Positions 47,501 through 58,084 of a DNA stretch of 64,000 nucleotides are shown one piece after another (positions within the stretch are counted from its first letter, which is position 1; every line of letters begins with the position of its first letter). Position numbers and translations under genes: made by a program. A model generated the notes under the pieces. That model made no database searches. It saw nothing but the letters and a program-made list of their open reading frames with translations, and was not told the DNA's origin. Origin of the DNA: Drosophila persimilis (taxonomy: Eukaryota; Arthropoda; Insecta; Diptera; Drosophilidae); the NCBI RefSeq assembly GCF_003286085.1, contig NW_020825367.1, positions 372,001-436,000 of the forward strand. The letters are read 5' to 3'.

Positions 47501-50500
47501 CGAAATATCTTAATTGTTCTGTTCTGTTCTGTTGCTATGCAATGCGCATTTTCTGTTTCAATTTCAGATTCGTTTCTAATTTTTTCAATCAATGCGCACG
47601 TTTTAATTTCAAATTCCAATTCAAATACAAATTATCCATAAGCTCTACTGTACTGCTCTTTACCTAATGTTTTTGTCTCTCTTTCCAATGAATGTCTCTC
47701 TTGTGTCTTTGACCCGATCCCCAAATCGATCCATGCCTGTCATGGCAGGGACTCATGAACTCTCCGTTCCGGGAGCGAGTCGGTAGCAATCGATTGCCGG
47801 AGAAGCGACCCAGGTTTTTATATCGATTCCAATATTATATCTAAGGACTCCCTTTCTCTGCCTCACACACACCCACACCCACACACACACACAAACACAC
47901 ACACAAGCACACACTCAAACACACACGCACTCTGTATTACTCTGCATAAATTGCACGATACGCTGTGAGGGATTCGGCTATTCGGTGGCTATTATTTCTA
48001 CCACTAGGCGTACGAGTACTACCAAAGGTTCTAGGACACAAAAGAACACTGTCTATAATCGTTGGTACTACATGTAGATTGGTGTTCTCCTTTTGTATAT
48101 TGTATATTTTGTTGGCCAGCTATGTATCTATATTGTAGTCCTGTTGTTTTGTGCATCCCCCCGTACCACCTGTGCATAGGTTTTCTGTTTGTTTGAATAT
48201 TCTTTGTTGTTTAATTTACTTTTACTTTTCGTTGTTGTATTCTGTATATTTTTGATATAATATTATTTGGTATTTGGCTTTCCAGCAGCATGACACTCCT
48301 AGAATCACAGAAAAGCATCATAATCTATTAAATTCACCGCAGCAAAGGTTTGTGCCACACCCACCCCTCCCCAATCATCATTTGAATTACTCGTAGTTGC
48401 AACATAACACTCCACGCCCCCTACCCCTCCACATACCATCCGGAAATCCATAACCAACAATGCAATTGGCATGCTGAGTCCTCAAATCCACCAAACACCA
48501 GCCACACACACCACTACACAAAAACACATGTGACCCCCCAACATGGAGGAGGAGAGAGATCCCTCAGACAGTGGCTTGAACCCGCACAGATCTTCTGAAT
48601 CCATCTTTGTTCTCTTATTTGATAGCATAAATGCACGTCCAAAGCTCGACAATGGCCGGATATCGCGTATCTTTCCTGCCACGGATGCAGCCGCTGCCGC
48701 TGGACTGGCCGCCAGAGATGATCAGGATGATGGGTGAGTGCCACAGTCTGACTTTCGACTGATCCCTTCCATTGCTAATCTCTCTGATCTGTGGTGCTTT
48801 GATAGCTTCCCCGTGGACATCAAGTTCAGTCCGAATGCCACACTCTTGGAGATCTTTGATGCCATGAAGCATCCTGTGAATGGTGTTGGCTACTTCTCTC
48901 AAACTCAATCGCTGCCCTCCTGCACTTTTCTGTCCTACGATGCCTTGATGTGGCTGAAGACACGCCTCAATAATGGAAGACACCCTTTGGAACTCTTGGA
49001 AGCCATGCGCAAGTGGGTTTTCATTATAGATAACACGTTTTTATACACGTTCCTCGAAGAGTTAAAGGATATATTAGTTTTGTGGTGCAAGTGAATGTGT
49101 GTTCCACCCAGAAGGAAGCGTTTCCGACACCATTAAGCATATATATTCTTGATCAGCCAATCAATAGGCGATTTGATATAGCCATGTCTGTCTGTCCGTC
49201 TTGATGAGCGCCTAGATCTCAGAGACTATAAGTGCTAAAGGCTACCAAATTTTGTATCCAGACTCCTGGAGAAAATCTGTGGCATCCAAAATTGTAGAGA
49301 ATCGTAAAGAATGATCACGTATCTACTAGACCCCCGAATCTGGATCAGATCGGATTATTACTATAACCAGAATGAAGAAATCCATTTGCATTACTCAGTC
49401 TCTGTCTCTTTGGAGATATAACGGCTGGGGTTGGTGTGAGAAATGAAAGAGACAGAGACAGATATAGTGGAAAATGGTAACAGATAAATGAATATTTTAA
49501 AATTCGAATACAAATAGATCATTGGGTGGATAGGCCAAGTGCAAGAACAGAAGTGGTCGTGGTTCCTTTATGTTTTTTTATCCTCTTGAATGTAAAGTTC
49601 GAGCAATATACTCACTGAGTACCGGGTATAAAAGTCGAGCCGCGGCTAACAACGTAGCCGCTCGTTTTCAATTTTCAATTCATAAAATGCTTTCTTGAAG
49701 GGAACGCATGATCTGTCATGCTTCTGGGGACTGGACCAAGCCTGTGGTGGCAGGATTCGTGTTTTACTATGTGGTGCAGCAGGATAAGAATGCCAAAGGT
49801 AGGTCGGATATTTGAGTTCCGGCTAGGAAATCTGTTTTAATATTAATATTCCTTCCACGAACAGATTATGCCCCGCCATTGAACGATTACTGTGCCTTTG
49901 TAAATGAATGGCTGGAGATCGAATTCCAGGGCTGCAGTTTCCTGTGGCACGACGAGCCAGTGATCACACCAGTCCCCAATTTCCTAAGGGACTCGCCAGC
50001 ACCGCAGTCCTGGACGGATTATTGCAGTAATAGTAGGTTTCATACATATATAATCTCTTACTGCTTTAGTCCTAGCTTTAATGATATTTTATAGAGCGCG
50101 TCTATCGCCAGTCGCATTTGGAGATCGATGTGAACCAGAAGAGCGATCGCATGGAGTGGGGACACGTGAAGCATCACACTGTGCTGCAGCCGGGCTTTGC
50201 CTTCGAGATTGTAGTCGAGTGGGTGACCTCGTCGGGTCCGATTGTATCCGATTTGGTGAGTACGCTGATACTTTAAATGGCATCCATCGTTCGATCAGTA
50301 ACCCTATCTTTACCGATTTTCACAGATTGGTGGGTGGATGCGTAAGGCAAATCAGTTCAACTTTTTGGTTTCGGTGCCCGCGGATCCTATGGCCGAACCA
50401 TTCACTAAGAAGTCGGACCCATTGAGGGGACCCATATTCATTCCACTCTGTGTGACATTCCTGCCCAACGGAGCGGCTCTTTTCGATGGTATGCAGGAGG

Positions 50501-51195
50501 ATAGAGATTTATTGAAATCATGAGATCGTCATGAAATGTTTTTCCGCAGAATTCCCCGAGGAAAGCAGATCCGATCGCATGCTGTTCCTTCAAGAAGCCA
50601 TCTTGGCCAAGTTTGGATTTCTGCCCTGTGTGCTGGAGAAGAAGTATAGCATTGGCAAGGACGTAAGTGAAGCCATCAAAACCTGTGAAAGCGATGTGTA
50701 ATTTAAACAATTCCTTTTCAGCTGCCCAAGGAATACCAGTATGTTCACTGTACAGGCAACATGTTTGCCTTGATTCGGTAGGAAATTAATTCGATCTCCT
50801 ATGAATTACCCTTAATCTTTTATTTATATCTCTTTTGCAGTTGTGCCACCAACAACTACCAGGTGGAGTCGCCCACCCTTCAGGAGGCAAATGTCACGCG
50901 TTGCGTCTATGGCCACACGAACAACACGAATGTGCCAAAAAAGGTGGGCTTCTTGTGGTCCTGGAACCATATGATACCCAACAAAAAGTGGAAGGCCCAA
51001 ACGATCAGCAACTCGGCCGATGGGGAGCTCTTTCAGCTGAAAATGCTTAAGGACTTCCGCGAGTTCTGCTCGAACAGTGACCAGCGGTTGGTCACCTTTT
51101 GGTCGCACTGCCAGGAGCTGAAGCGCAAGAATCAGACATTGGAATTCAACAACAACAACAACAACAATAACAACGATGAAATGAAGATTAAATAG
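39542..51195 (+). CDS. Iml1: Iml1, DEPDC5 homolog, GATOR1 subunit
   Basis: Catalytic-side subunit of GATOR1, the RagA GTPase-activating complex that restrains TORC1 at lysosomes when amino acids are low. Coding exons: 39542-39593, 39668-39975, 40041-41122, 41187-41358, 41422-41845, 41923-42054, 46003-46435, 46500-46674, 46746-46937, 47341-47415, one of 47749-47813 or 48286-48347, 48626-48733, 48806-49012, 49701-49798, 49865-50026, 50095-50255, 50326-50488, 50550-50662, 50722-50777 and 50841-51195. They give about 1510 residues with consistent phases. The N-terminal [15 protein letters not shown], the [14 protein letters not shown] segment (about residue 587), [13 protein letters not shown], the DEP domain (about 1073-1142) and the [12 protein letters not shown]-terminal domain are typical. 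The C-terminus has a run of nine or more Asn. The 3.9-kb intron 42055-46002 hosts another gene. Confidence 0.96.
41359..41421 (+). other. Iml1: 63-nt in-frame Iml1 intron, possibly retained
   Basis: GTATGT and CTCAG borders frame a 63-nt intron that has no stop codon and is a multiple of three. Retention would insert 21 residues. I treat it as an intron because the borders are good. Confidence 0.6.
42167..43981 (+). CDS. Divergent ionotropic receptor nested in Iml1 intron (Ir62a candidate)
   Basis: Intronless 604-residue member of the insect ionotropic receptor (IR) family, chemosensory relatives of glutamate receptors. The start ATG (42167) precedes a hydrophobic signal peptide ([11 protein letters not shown]). 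The ligand-binding S1 lobe includes [20 protein letters not shown] near residue 230. Membrane segments follow: one near residues 325-345, a pore/second helix region, one around 370-390 ([24 protein letters not shown], the conserved IR/iGluR M3-like helix) and a last one near residues 570-590. S2 lies between the last two. The canonical glutamate-binding residues are not evident, as in antennal/divergent IRs. Its location suggests Ir62a, since IR names carry the cytological site, but I have not verified orthology. Confidence 0.9.
   Translation: MGVMWLQFIAILLFLPHQSREQEINFTLPEQLALFLDRIGDVHRLQAISIVNSRDSISPDYLDGLHRQLRANASMHFQLLPQMTATDVDVHVCFSALQDEDTLYVVFARHSRDPVIQLQAKRARGRRYSKTLFLLKEHESLPVLGEFFKLLWQLQFRSALVVTAQRWAYQMDPYPKMKIKRMKEVSSYDLEEIFPKPNRKNFNGYELHLAVQLDIPNSFWSRDPRNQQLRLDGAGGKIINELMAKLNVTLKVHPLLVNGSRWLNMPAIIDLIASNRMELSPHLCDTLQASTEVDYSYPVRLASRCFMIPLDNQISRTLYVWLPFQWSVWLSVLLILLVLHFFGVRWLVPDSQLWALIGVPGWRLSRSHHHSVLNTVTCYLVLFGVCLIYQLYSTKLTSFLTVTLSHKLPSSLDEILRLPFPILALPLDVELIVGTFGHAEEFRRMFSVTDAQTFATRRINMDPGYIYPISSFRWFFYSVQQRYLKTKRFYFSSLCHGTFAAQFQLRIDSHFKDPLHRFALHVQEAGLLLVWMKESYQSARLGGYIQEFTSAEEFLDDIRPLAFNLLAPAFSLFMCGLLVSIVVFLVEIRPPSCARRSSRNSSSH
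44300..44449 (+). other. Iml1: Candidate 150-nt cassette exon of Iml1
   Basis: Preceded by a 'tcgtttag' acceptor and followed by G|GTTTGG. It is 150 nt long and open, and its phase (1 in, 1 out) matches both flanking Iml1 exons (42054 and 46003). It would insert about 50 residues, alanine-rich in the middle with a basic start. Third positions are strongly G/C like the neighbouring exons, unlike the surrounding intron. It could instead be unspliced low-complexity sequence. Confidence 0.45.
44518..44562. repeat. CA dinucleotide repeat
   Basis: (CA)n of about 14-20 units with small interruptions, in the Iml1 intron. Confidence 0.9.
44653..46002 (+). other. Iml1: Rest of large Iml1 intron
   Basis: Contains a GACTAC/TATGAC hexamer run at about 45284-45321, a triple 'gcgaata' at 45525-45541, CCCAA pentamers at about 45730-45760 and CT-rich runs at 45818-45860. 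No coding sequence recognised. Confidence 0.5.
47749..47813 (+). other. Iml1: Iml1 alternative exon 11a
   Basis: A 65-nt exon between a 'catggcag' acceptor and a GTTTTT donor, coding [20 protein letters not shown] and closing phase 2. The [18 protein letters not shown] string is the form conserved in DEPDC5 proteins, so this is the ancestral choice. Confidence 0.8.
47865..47932. repeat. CA-rich microsatellite in Iml1 intron
   Basis: Interrupted (CA)n with CACCCACAC units. Confidence 0.9.
48286..48347 (+). other. Iml1: Iml1 alternative exon 11b
   Basis: A 62-nt open exon between a 'ggctttccag' acceptor and a GTTTGT donor, entering in phase 0 and leaving in phase 2, exactly like 47749-47813. 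It codes a segment including LLNSPQQR, loosely resembling LMNSPFRER of exon 11a. Inclusion of both or neither would break the Iml1 frame. Confidence 0.6.
49090..49660 (+). repeat. Dispersed repeat R3, copy in Iml1 intron
   Basis: Shares 'tatatattcttgatcag', 'tagatctcagagactata', 'agccagaatgaagaaa' and 'gaaaatctgtggcatcc' style blocks with 58085-58680. It fills most of the 688-bp intron 49013-49700. This kind of sequence (promoter-like 'gggtataaaag' end) is common in Drosophila introns; the element name is not certain. Confidence 0.65.
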
Positions 51196-52201
51196 AATCC
51201 TCCCTCGCGGTATCCTGCATGTACAAAAAGTTTATCCTTATTTATAAAAGAATGTTGAATTTTGATACAAAATTGTTTTGTCTACGGAGAAGGTTTCTAT
51301 GGGACCCTACCCAGAGAACGAATAGATCTGTCGGAATTCGTAATTTGGGGATTTCGTGGATGGTTTTCTCCAAAAGAATGTATAAATATTGTAATTTGTA
51401 CAGCAACATTTTGATCTCACCGCTCTCTCTCGATGATTAGAAGGATAGGTCGACATTACAGCTCAGAATATTACAAATTCTCAACTAGAACCGAATTTTG
51501 CCAGCAAAATATTCCCTATTTGGATTTTTGTTTAACGTTTTCTTTAACGTTTCCTAGAAATTGCATTTATTTATAGTAATAAACTCAACACAAGTTTTGG
51601 CATCCTCCAACTGGTACGAATGTATCGTCGATCTCGTCATGTTGGCCGCGAGATATCGACTTACCATACCAACGGAGATTCTCACAAAAATTCTCTGAAA
51701 AGAGACATGGCTAACAGTGCAACAGCTGCTTTCTTGTCTGGAGCAGAAAATTTTTGTGATGATCTGTTGAAATGATGACTACGCATGTCTCGATCAACTT
51801 GACAAGCCCGACGACATATTCGTTTCAATTGGAAGATGGTAAAACTTCCAGGGGAAGGTTACGTGATACGACGAGATACACTCCATAAGCTTAAGCCTTT
51901 AATGCTCCATTTTTGTTGTGGGTTTGAGTTGGGGAGTGGAGTGGAGTCTGTGGTTGTATTCTTGCATAAAGACTATGTGGTTCTCATGTGTAAATGGGAG
52001 ATGTGTGTAGTTTGTGACGGTTGTGGCCAGATAGCGGTGCGACGGTGGTGTTGCGGTTGCTGCTGAACTTGCTGCTGTGGTTTGCTCTGGGTTATTCTGC
52101 TGCTGCTATTGCTGCTGCCAAATTGTGTGTTTGCTGTTGGGGGTTACTCTTTTGTGATTCGTTTGTTAAATGCTTTGGTATGCTCGAGGGCGAGACCATG
52201 T
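51196..52201. other. Convergent 3' ends of Iml1 and Psa
   Basis: Iml1 3' UTR runs to about 51590 (AATAAA-like 'aataaactc' near 51579). The Psa 3' UTR lies on the other side and contains GCT-type trinucleotide stretches at 52055-52120. No gene seen. Confidence 0.5.
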
Positions 52202-55200
52202 CTAGACGCTCTTCAGGTAAGTGGATAGCTTCTCGCGATCGCGCTCCAGCCAGGCTGCATTCAGGCGTATTGTCTCCACGGCCTGAGACACAGTGCGCTC
52301 GCAGCCGGGTATCTGCGTTACCCTGAAGAATTCCTCCACTTCTTTGGCCTTCTCCTCGGAGGCATAGTTCTCGATGAGGTACTTTATCAGTCGCGTGAGC
52401 AGGAAGCCGCCCTTAAAAGGGAATAAGGGAATGAAGATCCCATTTGGAAACAAAGACGGAATGTAAGATTTACCTGATAGCGTTCGAGGAGCTGCTTGTT
52501 GCTGCTCTTGAAGAACTCCCAGGCCATGTCACGGCCCTTGGGATTGATGGCAACGGCAACTATCACAAAGACAGAGTCCTGGGCGCGCACTTCACCCTAA
52601 GGAGGAGATGAAGGATGATACCCAGGGAACCACGATTATTTTGTGACACTTGCACACTTACCGACATGGCGAAATCAATGACGCGACGCAGCAGCTTCGC
52701 ATCGGTACTACAGCCAAGGGCCCGTGAGATGCGGTCCTGCTCCTCATGCAGATCGGTGGTGCGGTACAGGGCGAGCATCTCTTCGAAAATCTGCTCATTG
52801 CCGTCCTGCAGCGCCGCCTTGTAGCAGGTGGTGCGCAGATCGGCGGGCAGCGGTTGGGTGCCGTTTATATGACTACGGAAGCGCTGTCGGGCCACCTCGA
52901 TGACATCGTTGCTGCGGAAGGACACAAGACGTGTGAGGACGAGGCTGCGCAGCAGCGTATCCAAATGGTTCTCGCCTTCGCGTGGCTCCCAGCCAAGACG
53001 CTGGGCCACTGGCTCATAGAGGTTTCGTCCAAAGCGATGAAAGTCCTCCATGAGATCCGTGTGGGATATCAGAACGTGCAGATTGGTCAGCGAATTGGTG
53101 ATGGCTGTCCACACAGTGTAGTTTGTCTCATTTCTGTAGCCATCCACGAGGGCCAGGACGTCGGCAGTGCTGGCATGACCCGCCTGCACCATGGCGAACA
53201 TATCATCGATCAGGCCCAACCGATCCAAAGGAGGAAGCTCCATATTTTTCACCGCTGGCATCAGCTGCTCCAGCATTTCCTTTGAGTAGCGCGTGCGGTA
53301 GTAGCCCACGGTGCCGGGATTGATTTTGATCCAGTCGCTGTCGGTCACGCCATCGAGGACCACCTCCATGGATGGTTTGTCCAGCAGGAAAGTCTTGGCT
53401 ATCGCAGTGGGATCGCGAGAGGTGGACACCGAAATGGGTACCACCCACAGGCAATCCTCATCGGCCTGGGAGCCATCGGCCGTGAATTTCCTTTGGCTAA
53501 GGCGCAAAATGCGCTGTGTCTTCCCTTTCTGCTCGGACTCAACGCTCACCACAGGAAATCCCTTGTACTGTGTCCACGAGGACATGACCTCGGCCACATT
53601 CTTGGAGCTAGCCTCCTGCAGTGCCGTCCATAGATCCTCGGTGCTGGTATTGCCGTACTGATGGCGCGTCAAGTAGATATTCATACCCTTGCGGAAGTCA
53701 TCTTCGCCAATGTAGTCGTGGAGCATGCGAATCACCGAGGCGCCCTTGTTGTAGCTAATCTCATCGAATATCTCATCAATTTCCGACGGATGGCCGACAG
53801 GCACTTCGATGGGATGAGAGTTCTTCAGCGAATCCAGCTCCAGGGCACGCGTGTACATGTCCGTGACGAACTGCGTCCAAATGTCGTACTCGGGGAACAG
53901 ATGGTGCACGCAAAGGAACTCCACAAAGGAGGCATAGCCCTCGTTGAGCCACAGATGTGTCCACCATTCCATGGTAACCAGGTTGCCTGAAAGAGAATAC
54001 AAAAGATTACTAAAGTAAGAGAATATGGGGACAAATAAGGCCCTTACCGAACCACTGATGTGCAATCTCATGGCCAACGGTGAGGGCAATGGACTGCTTG
54101 CGCATGAGCGATGTGTTCTTGGGATCAACGAGAACAAAGGTCTCGCGGTAGGTTACCAATCCCCAGTTCTCCATGGCACCGGCCGAGAAGTCCGAAATTG
54201 CAATGAGATCCATTTTGGGCAGTGGATAGGCAATGTTGAAGTAGTCCTTGTAAAAAGGCAGCACCTTGGTGGCCACATCCAGGGCGAATTGGCCCTGCTC
54301 CCGCTTGCCCACGGGAGTGAAGACGCGCACGATGATGCCGTCCTCGGATTTTCCCTCCACAAAGTCATATTCGCCGACGACGCAGGCCACCAGGTAGGTG
54401 GACATGATGGGTGTACGATCGAAGCGCACGCGGCGCAGACCGCCTTCCAGGTCGTCCTCCTTCTTGACGGGCATATTGGACAGGGCCACCCGATTCTTGG
54501 GCACCACCAGGGTGATGTCGAAGGTGGCCTTGATGGCGGGCTCGTCCCAGCAGGGGAAGCAGCGACGCGCATCTGTGGCTTCGAACTGGGTGACGCCCGC
54601 ATAGCGCTCCTCCCCGCTGGCGCTAAAGTATTTGCTGCGATAGAAGCCCTTCATCTTATCGTTCAACTCCCCCGTAAAGGACATTTGCAGTACGCCGGCC
54701 GTTTCCGCGGGAATAACCTTCTCGAACTCCAGCGTCGCCGTCTCTGCGTCCGTGGAGTAGACGATGCGGTCTGCTTTCATCTTGGTGCACTCGAACTCCA
54801 GCTGCGCCTCTTCGATGATTATGTCCAGGGCATTGAGGACGATCTGTTTGGTCGGCTTCTTAACCTGAAACCGGTACGGGCAAACGGTAAAACGGCAAAA
54901 GAAATGAGTCAATAACCCGTTAGAACAGAAACAGTTAGCCGGGAGATGGTAGAACAACGGCCATAAACAGTTATTCCAAGGTCATAGAAATTGCCTCTCT
55001 TGCTTCTTTGTTGCCTTTATTTTCGAGTTTCCGGCTTAAGCCGTCGCAATCAACAACCTCCTCCCCCCAGCCTCCTCTCGTTCAATCCCCGAAACTCGTT
55101 TTTGCCAAATTTATACACTCCCAAAACAAAACACACAAAAAAAAAATAGAACAAAACGACCAAAACGGCACTACCTGTGGAGCTACTTTCTGATGAGGAA

Positions 55201-55762
55201 TAAGGAAGGGTAATTTTGTTGTTCGCATTAGAGAATTCCAATGAAATATGAAGGTACGGTACTATAATTATTCCAATCGATACAATATCCCCATTAGTGA
55301 TTGGTATTTTATGAATAATTGCCATAAATCCTGCCATCATTGATTTATATTTCTTTCCCTCTCTCTCTCTCTCACAATAAAGAGAGTATCAAAAGTGCGA
55401 CTAGGCCACGGACACATACATATGTCCATATTTGGCGTTGATTTACAGTTATGCCCCGTCATTCTGCGCATTCCCAGCAACAAAGAAACCGTTTCCTCGT
55501 GGTGTATGCAAATTGCAGCATAAAGAGAAATGCCAAACAACAAAACAAGGAGAATGTGAAAGTGAAAGCGAAGAAAGACTCCAGAGAGACAGAGAGAGAG
55601 AGGAGGAAGACAAGAGAGATAACGAGACTCTTTACTCACTTGGACTTGCACTATTGTCTTGCCCTTAAAGGTGAAAGCCTCCAGATCGGGCTGCAGCAGC
55701 AACTCGTAATGCTTTGGCACCACATTCGTGGGCAGCCGTTTGAACTCCAGCTTTTGCGCCAT
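52202..55762 (-). CDS. Psa: Puromycin-sensitive aminopeptidase (M1 family)
   Basis: Cytosolic zinc M1 aminopeptidase that trims N-terminal residues from peptides, including polyglutamine and proteasome products. Coding exons from Met 55762: 55762-55640, 54864-54048, 53986-52662, 52596-52474 and 52411-52202. They total 865 residues, the usual fly length; an optional 15-nt microexon (55189-55175) would give 870. The GAMENWG exopeptidase motif lies near residue 270. The zinc site HEIAH is near 305-309, with its partner Glu in WLNEG near 328, all intact. The ERAP1-like C-terminal helical domain is complete. The same reading frame stays open upstream of this Met to 56040, so a longer N-terminus is possible (listed separately). 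Confidence 0.95.
55175..55189 (-). other. Psa: Candidate 15-nt microexon of Psa
   Basis: On the minus strand a strong pyrimidine tract and 'cctcatcag' acceptor precede AAAGTAGCTCCACAG, followed by a GTAGTG donor. The five codons (KVAPQ) fit in phase 0 between exon ends at 55640 and 54864. Confidence 0.55.
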
Positions 55763-56509
55763 GCCGCCGACCTCCTCCTGTTGCTGCATTCGAGTCTCCT
55801 GTTGCTTGTGCGCCCCTCGAATCTGCTGATGCTGTGGTTGGCCTTGTTTCTGTCCTGGCACCACGTCCGCCGATGTGTACGCTAAGATGGCCCGATACTG
55901 ATTGCACAAGTCACCGAGCAGCGGTGCGTCTGAGCTTTTCAGGGGAGCTCCCAGGGAGACGGATGAGTAGTCGCGATAGAATTGCTTCTGAACCTTGACG
56001 AACTGCTTCGACGAAAGTAGCTCGTTCAGATGGGCAGTCTCTGTTCGGCGGAGATGGGCGTTAGAATGCTTATCGAGTGTTGAGGGAGAGACGTTAGCAA
56101 ACAGCCGACAATGGTTAGCAACGTTGCAGTTTTTCTGGGTGTTGAATATGGAAGGGGAAGTGTTCTGGCTGCGGGTGGACTTTCTGCTGTTATTCTCGCT
56201 GGTGTTTAGTAACTGTGGCTGGGTTTCGGTTGCGGGGTAACAGCTTTGGATGGGTCTGGTAGCTGGAATAGCAGAAAAAGGCAGGGCAATTGGTTCTGGT
56301 TAGTATTATCAGCGGCAAACGGGGGCGGCACGGCAAACACCATACACAAATTATTGATAAGCGTTTCTTCACGTCTTGTTATTTGATTAGCTCTGGAAGG
56401 TGGCCGGAGGGCAGGTAAGGAAGAGCGGGATCTACTCTCTCACCTTCGCACAAGTGTTGCTCGAAATCAGTGTTCGCCTTGGCTAATTCCAAGTTGAGTT
56501 TTCCAATTT
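55640..56509 (-). other. Psa: Upstream in-frame Psa exons (extended N-terminus)
   Basis: The Psa first exon is open without stop from 56040 to 55640 (401 nt) behind a 'ccgaacag' acceptor. A further exon, 56509-56444 ('tttccag' acceptor, GTGAGAG donor), joins it in matching phase. Together they add about 114 residues before the Psa Met: a helical, coiled-coil-like segment (IGKLNLELAKANTDFEQHLCEE...[23 protein letters not shown]), then a Gln-rich stretch. I could not find the initiating exon. This is either an N-terminally extended Psa isoform or a separate small gene sharing this exon; the protein segment itself is not recognised. Confidence 0.55.
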
Positions 56510-56931
56510 CTGGAAAGATTAGTGTTGCACTTATTGCACTATTCGTACATTTGATTTGATAAAGTTGAATGGAGGAAAAACCGCCTTTTGTTGTTTCGTT
56601 TTCCGCGGTCGTTTTCGTTTTTACTCTTTGTAGTCCAATTCTGAGCAAAAATTAATAATAACTCTACACAGTTACTACACATTTGCTACACAATGGGAGA
56701 AAAAAGAGGGTATGGAGAACAAGCAGCACCGCCAGAAAATGCAACGCATGCAAGGTGAAATCCACCCCCTTTTCCCAATATACCTTGAAGACGAAAAGCC
56801 GATTTTGTCAAGGTATGTTGTGCTCACTCGCGAGGTGAGGTTCGTACGAACATTTAAAATTGCCTTGGCGGTTTTTGCCTGTTATCCATACCCCTTTCAG
56901 AATTAACACTCATTTTTTCGTCGCATTTTGA

Positions 56932-57115
56932 GCCCTCTCAGAAATATACCGTCTCATTTTCAAAATATACCGTAAATATACTGACGAATTATTCAACTTC
57001 CATCATAAATATTCCTCGTTTTTGATATTCCGTCCAATATTGCTAGCTAGATAGAACTCTCAGCCCTGCCCACATAGTTTTATTGATGAATAAATTTATT
57101 ATCGAACAACACCAC
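56932..57115 (+). repeat. Dispersed repeat R1, copy upstream of Psa
   Basis: Best-preserved partner of 14903-15075. It has the same order of blocks from 'cagaaatataccgtctcattttc' to 'gatgaataaattta', with a roughly 20-bp insertion near 57005. Confidence 0.7.
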
Positions 57116-58084
57116 GCACACACACGCTTAAAGTGTCCCACTTTTAAGTGGAACGTTTTGGGAATGGGAAAGCAGCCACCAGCTGTTTGGCCGGCTAAAT
57201 GTTATATGCAAACTTGTGTAATCACCATTTTTTAGCCTCCAGGCTTGTTTGGCCGTACGAATACCTCCCCTAAGTGCATTCTTGTACATTGCACTTTGAG
57301 TTTTAAGTTACGCGAATTAATAAAGCAACGAGAAACTGCAGTATCAGATATTATGGTGTATACGACGACACTTACCAGCACTGTCGTAATATGTTTCCTT
57401 CCACGATATTTTCAAATAAAACAAAACAAAGAATTTTGCTCGTAGCGAAAACGTTCCGAATGTTATAAATGACTCAATTTTTTTGTTGATTTGAGAACGT
57501 TAACCAGTTTGACACTGAATTTGACACAATAGCAGAGAAAAGCATCCTTGTTCACTTATCACTTGAAAACTTATCGATATATTTTTGAAATCTAATTTTC
57601 GTGCAGTAGGTTATGTTACAAATTTGATTTCATTAACCATCTAACACGTAAGAGTGTCTTGAGACACTTATTATATTATTCACATTAGCAAAAAAACTAA
57701 GAGCTTTTACAGCATTTAAATATTTGTTGGCTGTTAATAACAACCACACCAATTAAGTGAAGAAGTTTTTAAAACTTTTAGAAGCTTTTAACGGTACTTT
57801 TTATCTACATATAAACAATACATGCTTTGTTCCCGCTTGAAATTCGACCTGCTGCATGCTGTGTTTAGTTGTGCTAATAAAAGTCAATATATTAAACCAA
57901 TCCACATAATATTGTTCGTGGAAGGTAGGTTTATTTACTATCAAGTTGCAGATATGCAAATACATGAAAAACTTGCTTTGTAGCAGAAAAATAGTGATAA
58001 GTTTCTTGAGATACTTTTGGGGTTCCACGCTATATATTACAAGTAGCTTTTTCTCAACTACTTGAAATTGTTGTGTTTTTATAG

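Noticed and set aside
54025-54915. 296-codon plus-strand frame opposite Psa
   Set aside because: Antisense shadow of a GC-rich Psa exon, with no domain.
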